DNA of 28,291 nt, taken from NCBI GenBank assembly GCA_002102555.1, contig MCFL01000300.1, positions 1 to 28,291 on the forward strand, in the 5' to 3' direction. The notes below the pieces were generated by a model. That model was not told where the DNA came from. It ran no database searches and saw nothing but the letters and a program-made list of their open reading frames with translations. Positions 20,459 to 28,291 of this stretch are shown piece after piece. Within the stretch, counting starts at the first letter, position 1. Each line of letters starts with the position of its first letter. The DNA comes from Catenaria anguillulae PL171. Taxonomy: Eukaryota; Blastocladiomycota; Blastocladiomycetes; Blastocladiales; Catenariaceae. The translations under genes were made by a program, and so were the position numbers.

Positions 20459-23400
20459 TCAATCCAACAAGTTGCCCGAGGGTCGCGGCTGCCCATAGGC
20501 GCCATACTGAGGCTGCTGCGCCTGTTGCTGCTGAGGCTGCTGCGCGTACTGCGGGTGCTGGCCATACGCCCCATACGGTGGCGGTTGCTGCTGCTGTTGC
20601 GGATACTGATGCTGCTGGTGTTGCAGAGGGGCACCATAGTATCCGGCAACTTGCGGCGGTTGTTGCTGCTGCGAGGGACGTGCGTAGCCGCTGTAGGCCT
20701 GCTGTTGGTGAGGAGGGGTGGAGTTGGGTGTGCCGCGTATGCGCCGCTCGAAGTAGTCGGGTACGATTGTTGAGGTTGGTAGCCTGCGGCAGCGGGCCAT
20801 GACCCTGGTGTAGGGTGCTGCTGCTGCTGCTGCTGCTGAGGGGGATGCGGGGCTTGGTTGTAGGGTGCCGGTGGGCTGGGTTGGTGGTATGGTGGCGTCG
20901 CCGACGAAGTGAGCGACGGATATCCGCCAGATGGCTGTTGATGCTGATATTGCGCGGGGGAGCCGAGAAATTGGTGCTTGGGTATCCACCGTATGCGGCC
21001 GAAGCAGGTGGGTTCGGGGCAGCCGGTTGAGCATGGCTCGCATACGCCGCCGTCGACGCATAGGGATTGACGGGCGGTGCAGGCGCAGGCGCGGCGATAG
21101 ACGCATAAGGATTGGCCGCCTGCGGATACTGCCCATACTGCCCTTGAGGCGCCACAGGTGACGGTGCGTGGGCAGGCGAGGCAGGACCCACGGGTGATGC
21201 GGGTGCTTGAATATCCATCCGGGCCAGTTGTTGCCGAAGAAAATCGGCCTGGCTCTGGGCCTTACCTGCGGCGGCAGTCTGCTCCAACTTTTCCGCCTCA
21301 CGTTGGCGCTTCAAGCACTCGGTATCGACCTGTTTGGCCACCGTTGCGCACTGATCCTGCAACTCGGTCGCCGTCTCCATGGCTTGCGTCAATTTGCGCA
21401 CGACATCCTTAAACACGGCATAAGCAGCCTCAACGTCCTTGACCAACTTTGCACGGCCAGCTTCGGCGTTGGCCGCCTCCTTTGCCCGCGGGTGATTCTG
21501 GACGCCTGCCCACATGACCTGAACCTCCTTGGCGACCGATCGCGTGGTGGATGCGTTGGCCTTGAGCTGTTCAGTGAGCGGTGCGTACTTTGCAAGCTCG
21601 GTGCGAAAGATTTGGTCGTCGACATTTTGCTTTGCGTTGAGCACAAGCAGCTCGGAAATGTCGTCGGCATTCATTTTGGTACGCAGCTCACCGACAATGG
21701 CGGCACGGTCCTTCTTCAGCGTGCTGAGCTGGGACACCTTGTCACGCAACTTGCGCACGTCGGCAGCGAGGTCCATTTCGCCATTGTCCACGTCGAGCAG
21801 CGAGGGGCCGTTGGCACCGCCAGTGGGTGATTGGAGCGATCCGCCTGGGCGAACTCGGGTCAGCGCGGGTTGTTGAGCACGCCCACGGTCGTAGTCCGCA
21901 AATGTCGCAGCGTCCTTGGCAACAGCGCTGCGAACCGCATCGCGCGCCTTGGCCGTGTCCCTTCTAACGCAAGCCCCGACGATGCCGGCAGAGTCCCACC
22001 GCAGGGTTACCCAAGCCAGCCTTGACACGATCCTCGAGCGCCTGATCCGTATCCAGCTTGGCTGTGCCTGATCGACAACACTCTGTGCCTCGCCCGTCAT
22101 GGCGGCCACGGTCGAATACAACTCGTGCGCATCACGGCCAAACATTTCCGCGACCATGACTTGGACGTTTGCGGGCAACTCGTTGCTGCAGACCCGGCAT
22201 ACCCCATCCTGGACGGCGCGCGTCAGCTTTTCCAATGCCTGGGGAAACCCGAGCCCGGTCAGGGCACTGGCAACCTCACGTCCCACAACCTCGGCCATCT
22301 CGGTTGCCGATCGAAGCACGCTGGCCTTTTGCTCCGAATACACGCTGGCCTTTTCGTGCACGTCCATGGGGATAAGCGCGGCAAAAACATCGTTGCCAAC
22401 GAGCTGCTGCAACTCTTGAGCACCACCGGGCAAAACCTGATCAAACCCCAAGTATCCGGGCACAACCAACTGGTCCAGCGCAGGGCAACGCGTCCTTTGC
22501 GGGCACAACGGCGTGATAAATCACATCATTGTCCTTGTTTGCCCTCGTATGCGCATCGGTGGCAATGGCCACGGCGGCCTTGGCCATCTCATGCAACTGG
22601 ACGGCGCCTCAGCCGCAAACGTGCCGCTGGCAGCAGCCTGTGCTACGACGGCCGAGTTCCGCAAGCTGCTTTGCCCATCGCTCGGCGTCCTTTGCGTCAG
22701 CCATGGCGGCCGCAAGGCGTGCAACCACTTCGCCATACTGTGCCTCTGCCTCGGCCAGCGTGGCGCGATGCATGGCTGCATGCGCCAGGTATAGTTTGGC
22801 TTTCACGGCACACGTCAGGGCAATCACGCGCTCGCCAGAGTCCATGTACATGCCCAGGTTGGTCCCGGACTGGCACTGGGCGCTCACTTGGCGTACAAGT
22901 GAGCGAGACCCGCGGCAATTTTGGCCGCCATCTTGGTTACTTTACCGTGCTTGTCGGCGAGCGTCTTTTCGAGCAGGATCTCTTGTGCTTGGGCGTGCAT
23001 GAGGTCAGAGAGGAACTTGATGGATTCACGCGACAGGTCGCGCGAGGGGGCGTGCAAGAAGTTGTCGTTGATGAACTTGAAGAGACCGGCAGCGACTTGC
23101 AAGTGGTGGTAGGCGCGCTTGATGTCACGCGGGGACGAGGCGGCGAGGCGAGAGAGGGTCGAGGCGAGATTGTAGATGACACAGGCTTTTTCAAAGGCGA
23201 GCGACGATTGCGTAGTTGGCTCTTGCGTGAAGGCGTCAAACCTTGACAATGGTTGATGGGGGGTCAGAAATCGTCAGAGGAGTTTGATCAGAAAGCGAAA
23301 TGACAAAGTGCATACCACTCAAACGGAATTTCGACCGTGCCCTCATCGACGGGAAAGTGCAGCTCAAACAGCTCAAGCTGCCCATAGTACTTGAGCAACA

Positions 23401-23637
23401 CGTCGCGGCCTGTGGCATCGGCCGTCGACCCGGCCCGCGCATGTCCTGACGCAGCTTGTGGATGGCGGCGATTTCGCGCGCGTACTTGGACGGGTCGTCG
23501 CCGTACGCACTGGAAATATAGGAAAAGCGGCCGCTCCCAGTGTACTTCGGACGTGGATTTGAGCGGGGCGGCAGCAGCGGCGCCGACGTTGGCGGGGCCG
23601 TGCCTGTGGCGGACGGCGTGGAGGATGAGGATGACAT
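20459..23637 (-). CDS. BRO1-domain ESCRT-associated protein (Bro1/Rim20/ALIX family), frame broken several times
   Basis: Bro1-family proteins bind ESCRT-III (Snf7) on endosomes and act in multivesicular-body sorting or in pH signalling (Rim20/PalA). Exon 1 is 23637-23316. A 74-nt intron (GTATGC...CAAG) joins EIPFEW to FDAFTQEP in frame. The BRO1 domain follows: YTGSGRFSYISSAYGDDPSK, AFEKACVIYNLASTLSRLA, LGMYMDSGERVIALTCAVKA and KDNDVIYHAVVP. A coiled V-like middle region comes next (DDQIFRTELAKYAPLTEQLK, CLKRQREAEKLEQ), then a Pro/Gln/Tyr-rich tail (PYGAYGQHPQYAQ). The reading frame changes about nine times, near 23430, 22890, 22660, 22600, 22490, 22060, 21990, 20960 and 20720. Most changes are mended by one base, often beside a G/C run, and conserved residues resume at once. 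No introns explain them. Either the sequence has errors or the gene is recently decayed. Bro1 and Rim20 cannot be told apart here. Confidence 0.8.
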
Positions 23638-23974
23638 GAAGGTTGGGTTCTTTACGATTGCTGTAGGTCGAGCGTGTTACATTCGGCGCGATGTATTGTG
23701 ATACCAGTATCAGTATGCGCCTCGCCAATCCGCCACTATCGCGTTTCTGACGTGGTGCTCCGATCAGTCATGCTCTGTCTTGGCAATCACATTTACTTAC
23801 ATCAATCATCCACGTACACAAAAGACATATTTGCTTGTGTATATACACAACCAGCTGACGGAGAACCTTTGATCAGTAACCTCGTCCACAAGGGTATCCG
23901 TTCTGATAACACATTTCGGGATCCAATAAGAAAAAATCAAACGGCATCACGCGTCCGCAACTATTCCTTCTCCT
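23638..23974. promoter_or_regulatory. Intergenic region with a TATA-type palindrome upstream of the BRO1 gene
   Basis: These 337 bases separate the 3' end of the SET-MYND gene from the BRO1 start. A perfect 16-base palindrome, TTGTGTATATACACAA, lies at 23835-23850, about 200 bases before the BRO1 ATG, and its TATATA core could act as the TATA element. The rest is AT-richer than its surroundings. No ORF is convincing. Confidence 0.35.
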
Positions 23975-25970
23975 TCACCGACGCATCATGGGCTGGCGCA
24001 GCAGTCCTTCAATTGCCTTGACGTACGCCTCCACTCCGGCCCTCGCCTCCTCAGCCTCCGCAAATACCTTGCGCATCTCTTCTGACGTAAACCACACCTT
24101 CATCCTCGTATACCACACTTCCCACTCGCTCCTTACGCGCCTCGCCCGCTCCAAATCCTGCCTGACCTGCTCCAATGTCACCTTGGGCGCGGCATCGCCC
24201 TGCAACAAGTACGCCTTGGTCTTGAGCACCTGCATCTCGTGACCAGCGTGGTCGGATGCTCGCGGCCAATGTGCTCTGCATAGCAATCCACGAGATCTGC
24301 AGCGATCCGCACGATGCTCGCGTAATCAGGCTCCTTGCCCGCCGGCACTGAGCTGTTGAGCAGCTGATCAATCAATGCCCTGCGTGTCGCCTGCAACAGC
24401 CGCGAATCCACGCTGCCATACCGCATGGCGCGCGTGTACTCGCCCAGCGACATGGCTTCTGGGACCGATGTGACTTTGGGCTTGTTCTTGCCCTTGACGG
24501 CCATCCGATCGGCCGCGGTGCGCTCGCGCTCACACAGGGCGCACGTGCACGTGAAATGGTACTTTGCAAGATCTGCGCGGCGCGCCGGCTCGGGCTGGCA
24601 CACGTCCACGTAGTTGATGGTGATTTCGTTGCCGGGCGAGATGGGTTGCAGGCAACGCAGGTGCAGCTGGCGCGGGTGGGACGGGTGGAAAAACGCAACG
24701 GCGTTGGGCGTGCATGAGTGGTTGATCAGGGAGGTGAGTGGGTACAGGCCCAAGCCCACGGGATCAATCGAGGTCGAGTGTGGCAGGATGGTGATGCCGT
24801 TGTTGTTGAGCTGCGAAATCGCCACAGGAATGTCAACAGGGAATACATGAAATAAATCATCTACAAGATATGGTAACGTTGGCGTACCTGGCCGAGAAAC
24901 TTCATGGCGAGTACAGGCGGCATAAACTGGCCGTTGGAGACGAGATTGCGCGCCATCATGACACCTTGTCCCATTTGCTGAGCTTCTTCCATGTCCAAAT
25001 CCACTAGATGTGTTCAAAAATCCAGTAGCGATCGTCAGTCAGCGATTAATGGGGCACACGCATGAATGACGAACGAGGACAACAACGTACATCCTTGCAG
25101 CTGCTCCACCAACTCCCACACGGGCACCTTTTCCTCGCCCGCCTGCACAACCACCCCAGCTTCCATCATTTTGAGCAGCCGGGCAAACATACGAATGACG
25201 GGCGGATACTCATGTTTTGCGTCCTTGGCCGCCCTGAGATGCGCACATTCGAGCTTGTGCTCTGGCCAATCTGCACGCTGGCACTCGATTCCGCAGTAGC
25301 TTGCACTTGCACAGGGCCGGCACCGCATGACACGTTTCGGGGTGGCCAAGCACCGGGTACAGGCTGTGTCGGTGAACTCGGTCGTTGGGAGGGCGCACGC
25401 CGGCGATTCGGTCCACAGGAGCGAGCCTGGTGAGTGGAAGGTTTGAGAGACGATGGCGCGACCTTTGGTGGGTGTGTCGATGACCGTGAAGCGCGAGTTG
25501 GGGTTGTCGCTGGTGGACGATGACGACGAGCTTGAGCTAAGGTGGGAAAAGTAAGACAGGAAGGCTGGCGACACGTTGGTGCTCGTGGGATGCATCGCCG
25601 CTTCCGGTGCGGCGCTGTTGCGGGATGGCGGCAAGGCAGGTTCAGCTGACAAGGCAAGCGGGGCCGGTTCGGCATCATGAGTAGCATACACTGACGCATG
25701 CTGTGCATGGTTGTGATCGTGGGCAGGCGAGGAGACGGCATGGTCCGCTGGATCTGGATCGAGGCCAAGAGACTCGGCACGCATACAAAGGTCGTCCATA
25801 GCTCTGCCGCCGGGTTGCTGAGCTGTTGCGATTTGCTCGGTTGCTGGCTGGGCCGTGGTCTGTGGCGCGGGCTCGGGCTCGGGCTCGGGCCCGGGCGGGG
25901 TGGAATCGTCGAGCTGCTGCCGGCGCAGATTCTGCTTTGCCGAGTGTGTTGTAGTGCGTTTCTTGAACAT
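23975..25970 (-). CDS. SET and MYND domain protein (SMYD-like)
   Basis: SMYD proteins are lysine methyltransferases that use AdoMet on histones or other proteins; the substrate here is unknown. Exons are 25970-25091, 25003-24888 and 24810-23975, with introns of 87 and 77 nt (GTACGT...TCTAG and GTACGC...CGCAG). About 610 residues result. A 160-residue Pro/Glu/Ser-rich, probably disordered N-terminus precedes the split SET domain. KGRAIVSQTFHSPGSLL (169-185) is the first SET part. The MYND zinc finger spans Cys204-Cys242 (CTRCLATPKRVMRCRPC, then YCGIECQRADWPEHKLEC). SLINHSCTPNAVAFF (359-373) carries the NHSC motif, GNEITINYVD (392-401) closes SET, and CTCALC is the post-SET cluster. Near 24235 the frame changes: one base between GTCACGAG and ATGCAG is needed to continue into KTKAYLLQGDA. 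The first 30 codons were copied into the neighbouring duplication. Confidence 0.88.
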
Positions 25971-26630
25971 GGCTGTTACTTATTTATCTTCAACTCATTA
26001 TTTATAGTTCATGCATATGATCCATTGACGCACACATTACTCACTATCACTCACCCTATGGTGGGCATACCCCACTGGCATGCATACTTATGTCGACCTC
26101 AACTTGAACCCGCCACCCGATCCTCCAATGCCCTCTGATACGTCGGCGGCGGCGGCGCCAGCCCCTCCACGTCCCCCCGTTCCTGTCGGCGTTGCTGTTG
26201 ATGAATGGTTGCCGCGGACGCTGCACCGTAGCTCGGCACCGTTGCTGCTGCTCGAAGCTCCACGTCTGCATGCACGTCCACGCCAGTCGCACCCTTGACA
26301 TTTTCCTTGCGGGCCCAACCCGGGCGGAGGTCGTTGAAGGCAGCAGAGTTGAGGTAGGCAATATACATGACTATCAAGACGCAAACGCCGGCGCACGCCA
26401 GAATCGCGATGGTGGCCTTGTCCCACATGTCGAGCGAAGTTGGTTTTCAGTTGGGTACGGTTCTTGAGATGTTGAAGAGAAGTGGATTGACAATCCCAGC
26501 GGATTGTCAGACAATTGAGCATTCAATCCTTCGCTCGTGAGTGTTGGGAAGCCTGTTCAACCTTCGATCTGACCATGTGAGACAATTCCAAGAACAACCA
26601 CCTGGTCACAAGCGAGACTCACAACCCAAG
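25870..26630. repeat. Tandem segmental duplication, copy A
   Basis: This unit contains the first codons of the SET-MYND gene, a short spacer and the first PPxY membrane-protein gene with its upstream flank. It matches copy B (about 26795-27530) in the same order at roughly 0.9 kb offset. Shared landmarks are the GGCTCG triplication, CAGATTCTGCTTTG, CACCCGATCCTCCAA and TTCCAAGAA followed by CCACCTG. The outer ends are approximate because similarity fades. Confidence 0.65.
26099..26428 (-). CDS. Small single-pass membrane protein with PPxY motif, copy 1
   Basis: The 109-residue product starts at the ATG of MWDKATIAIL. One strong hydrophobic segment (residues 7-25, IAILACAGVCVLIVMYIAY) begins after only six residues, so the protein is probably anchored with the long C-terminus in the cytosol. 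The tail has HADVELRAAATVPSYGAAS, a Gln-rich spacer, then APPPPTYQRALEDRV. PPTY is a PPxY motif, the ligand of NEDD4/Rsp5-type WW domains, and VPSY may be a weaker relative. Both motifs are kept in copy 2, which argues that the protein is real. A role as a Rsp5 adaptor or a sorted membrane protein is inference; the family is not known to me. Confidence 0.65.
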   Translation of the reverse strand: MWDKATIAILACAGVCVLIVMYIAYLNSAAFNDLRPGWARKENVKGATGVDVHADVELRAAATVPSYGAASAATIHQQQRRQERGDVEGLAPPPPTYQRALEDRVAGSS

Positions 26631-26794
26631 CTCGCGGCCACAGATATCCAAGGACCATGGCCAGGGCATGACCGACGGCATCCTCTGCTGTACTTGCCTG
26701 ATTCCGATGAGCGATGCCATCATTGCAAGCGGTTGAGTAGTTGTGGTCTGGGTGGACGCACGCTCGCTGTCCTTCGGCCGTTTGGTCGATAGAA
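26429..26794. other. Spacer upstream of PPxY copy 1
   Basis: No gene is seen. The part up to about 26630 resembles the flank upstream of copy 2 (TTCCAAGAA then CCACCTG), so it belongs to the duplicated unit and probably carries the copy 1 promoter. GACAATCC and its inverse GGATTGTC, at 26490-26510, could form a short hairpin. Confidence 0.4.
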
Positions 26795-26897
26795 GGACAG
26801 GCTCGGGCTCGGGCTCGGGCGGGGCGGGCCCGGCAGGCTGTCAGTGCAGATTCTGCTTTGTCGAGCGTTGTTGTGGATATGCATTCTTGAACTTCAT
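26795..26897 (-). pseudogene. Relic of the SET-MYND gene's first exon
   Basis: This segment matches the start of the SET-MYND gene (25877-25970). It has an ATG at 26897, a Lys/Gln-rich start, the CAGATTCTGCTTTG block and the triplicated GGCTCG that encodes the Pro-Glu repeat. The rest of the gene (SET and MYND parts) is absent, and the copied frame is interrupted within the first 20 codons. It is a truncated by-product of the tandem duplication and is not expected to make protein. Confidence 0.65.
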
Positions 26898-26949
26898 GGC
26901 CGAGATCTTCAAGACATTTCATGATCACTTTTGGCACACAAACGAATTT

Positions 26950-27283
26950 TTACACATTCAAAATTATGTCACCCTCGGCTGCCTCAACCCCCACCCGATC
27001 CTCCAACGCCCGCTCTCGCTGATACGTCGGTGGCGGCGGCAACGGCGGTAGCTCCTTCACTTGGGCCTGTTGCAATTGGCGGGCACGCTGTTGCTGCATC
27101 TGCTGCGCATGGATCGTTGCCGCCGATACCGCATCATAGCTTGGCACCGTCTCTGTTGCTTGAAGCTCCACGTCTGCATTGCACGTCCGCACTCGTAACG
27201 TTCGACTTGAGGAAGGCAACTTTGTAGGCAACTGTCACGACGCAAGCAAAGAAGCACGCCAGGATACAGATGAGGGCGAGCAT
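26950..27283 (-). CDS. Small single-pass membrane protein with PPxY motif, copy 2
   Basis: From ATG 27283 the product begins MLALICILACFFACVVTVAY, a membrane segment at the very N-terminus. The C-terminal part matches copy 1: ADVELQATETVPSYDAVSAA, a Gln/Arg spacer, then PPPPTYQRERALEDRV and a short acidic tail absent from copy 1. The two halves are in different frames. At about 27180 the sequence CAATGCAGACGTGG has one base more than the HADVEL codons of copy 1, so either an extra base, or splicing I cannot define, separates them. TACTAA directly before the ATG resembles an intron branch site, and GTAAGT-like GTAAGTG lies 40 bases upstream, so an alternative 5' exon is possible. Confidence 0.55.
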
Positions 27284-27530
27284 TTAGTATACGAGCGGGC
27301 TGACAGGTGTGATCGCACTTACATAGGTGGCTGGCACTATATATTGATAAGCAATTGAGAATTGAGCGAGAATCCACTCCTGATGGGTTGCCTAAAGACA
27401 TACCATGTATGCCCCTAGAAACGCCTCGTTTGGATGTGAGCGGTTGTGGAACTCTCGCCATCCTTCCGATCTGACAACGGGACGGGAGACAGTTCCAAGA
27501 ATGGACCACCTGCTGACAGCCTCCAAAGCC

Positions 27531-28291
27531 TACGCATGTCAGGATCAAACACCCCGCCAAGTTTATCGCTCTGACAAGATCGTCATAGTCGAATGGACAT
27601 ATGCGCATGTGCGACTCAATTTTTGCCAGGAGCACTGGTGAGTTCGCTCAAAAATGGGTTGGACTCCATGTGCAGAATATAGAGTGGTCCAAAGCCCACT
27701 TGAGAACTCGGGAGGTGTTTCCCATCCACAACAAGCTTTGAGTCGTTTCAACGACGGTAAAAAGTACCAATCTACAACGGATATCTATAACCGGATATGA
27801 AGCAATCACCATATCGTCCCGCATTTCCTCCGCGGCTTCCACCATCTCCTTTTTGTTACCACGAATGACGTGACTTACCCGTCTGGTTGCCTGAGCATTG
27901 TCGCCCGCCTCAGGCCTGTGCAACAACGGAAGGTCCTTGGCGTGTGGGCTTTTGCGAGGCGGCGGTGGGCAGCTGCAGCTGGAAGTTCCCACATCACCCG
28001 AGTTCTTGGCGCGACCAGGACCAAGTCGGGTGCATACAGATGTCCGCAGCACAGGACGGCAGCGATGATGAGACACAAAGGACGACAATCAGGGTGAGGA
28101 TCCAAGTGCTTGCACCTGATAAGAACCCATGGTCTGATCCTTTGCCCATTGTTGGGAGTTTCGTGTTCTGGGGACAAGTCGTGCTCGCGGGAATGGCGGT
28201 CAAGAGTCAGACTCTGTGAGAACAACTTGAAGGCGCAACAGAGAAAGAAAAAGTGGTGAAAATGTGAACGTTCACATTAGTTTACACGAGG
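27531..28291. other. Right end of window; possible third relative of the PPxY membrane proteins
   Basis: No complete gene is seen. On the minus strand, between about 28130 and 27890, scattered frames give a hydrophobic stretch (LIIAAVLCCGHLYAPDLVLV) followed by PGRAKNSGDVGTSS and SCPPPPRKS. This recalls copy 1 in layout (hydrophobic segment, PG-RAK, then four prolines). It ends at a good GTAAGT donor at about 27881. Frames do not connect without two or more shifts, and the PPTY motif itself is absent. It may be a broken or partial relative, or chance. Confidence 0.25.

Larger units (their letters stand above)
26795..27530. repeat. Tandem segmental duplication, copy B
   Basis: The unit holds the SET-MYND relic, the second PPxY gene and its upstream flank, in the same order and orientation as copy A. 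Divergence is substantial outside the coding tail: spacer lengths differ (about 50 against 130 bases between the SET-MYND start and the PPxY stop). The event is therefore not very recent. Confidence 0.65.

Noticed and set aside
1-28291. Transposons, LTR or virus-like elements, CRISPR arrays
   Set aside because: I saw no reverse transcriptase, integrase, transposase or capsid motifs, no long terminal repeats and no regularly spaced direct repeats.

Overview
The window looks like nuclear DNA of a GC-rich, compact fungus, most likely an early-diverging, zoospore-type lineage (chytrid or Blastocladiomycota-like). The evidence is short GT-AG introns (58-150 nt), tightly packed single genes on both strands with no operons, a class C (GABA-B-like) GPCR, and fungal housekeeping genes. 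The lineage is inferred from gene content, not from a marker gene. I see no rRNA, tRNA, CRISPR array, transposon or virus-derived element.

Layout, left to right. (1) 7-1998 (-): an unrecognised multi-pass membrane protein. (2) 2925-5165 (+): a Sel1-repeat protein. (3) 5390-8837 (-): a very long Ser/Pro-rich protein of unknown role. (4) 9320-10309 (+): spermidine synthase, preceded by three chained upstream ORFs. (5) 10391-11330 (-): RNase P/MRP subunit Rpp21/Rpr2. (6) 11575-12330 (+): 1-Cys peroxiredoxin. (7) 12420-13282 (-): isoprenylcysteine carboxyl methyltransferase. (8) 13958-15004 (-): a polyglutamine protein carrying three copies of an unfamiliar module. (9) 15598-18852 (-): an eight-exon class C GPCR with a ligand-binding ectodomain and a C-terminal PH-like domain. 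(10) 20459-23637 (-): a BRO1/ALIX-family ESCRT protein. (11) 23975-25970 (-): a SET-MYND protein. (12) 26099-27283 (-): two tandem small membrane proteins with PPxY motifs, lying in a roughly 0.9 kb tandem duplication that also copied the first codons of the SET-MYND gene. (13) 27.6-28.2 kb: a weak possible third relative.

The genes do not form a pathway. Three touch membrane trafficking or signalling: the GPCR, the BRO1 protein and the PPxY proteins. A loose link is that PPxY proteins recruit NEDD4/Rsp5 ubiquitin ligases whose cargo passes to ESCRT/Bro1, but adjacency alone does not prove it. Five exon models (GPCR, Rpp21, ICMT, peroxiredoxin, spermidine synthase) close perfectly in frame. 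The Sel1, Ser/Pro-rich, BRO1, SET-MYND, second PPxY and first membrane-protein genes need single-base frame changes, mostly a missing base in or beside a short G/C run. I read this as likely consensus-sequence error rather than biology, but decay cannot be excluded.
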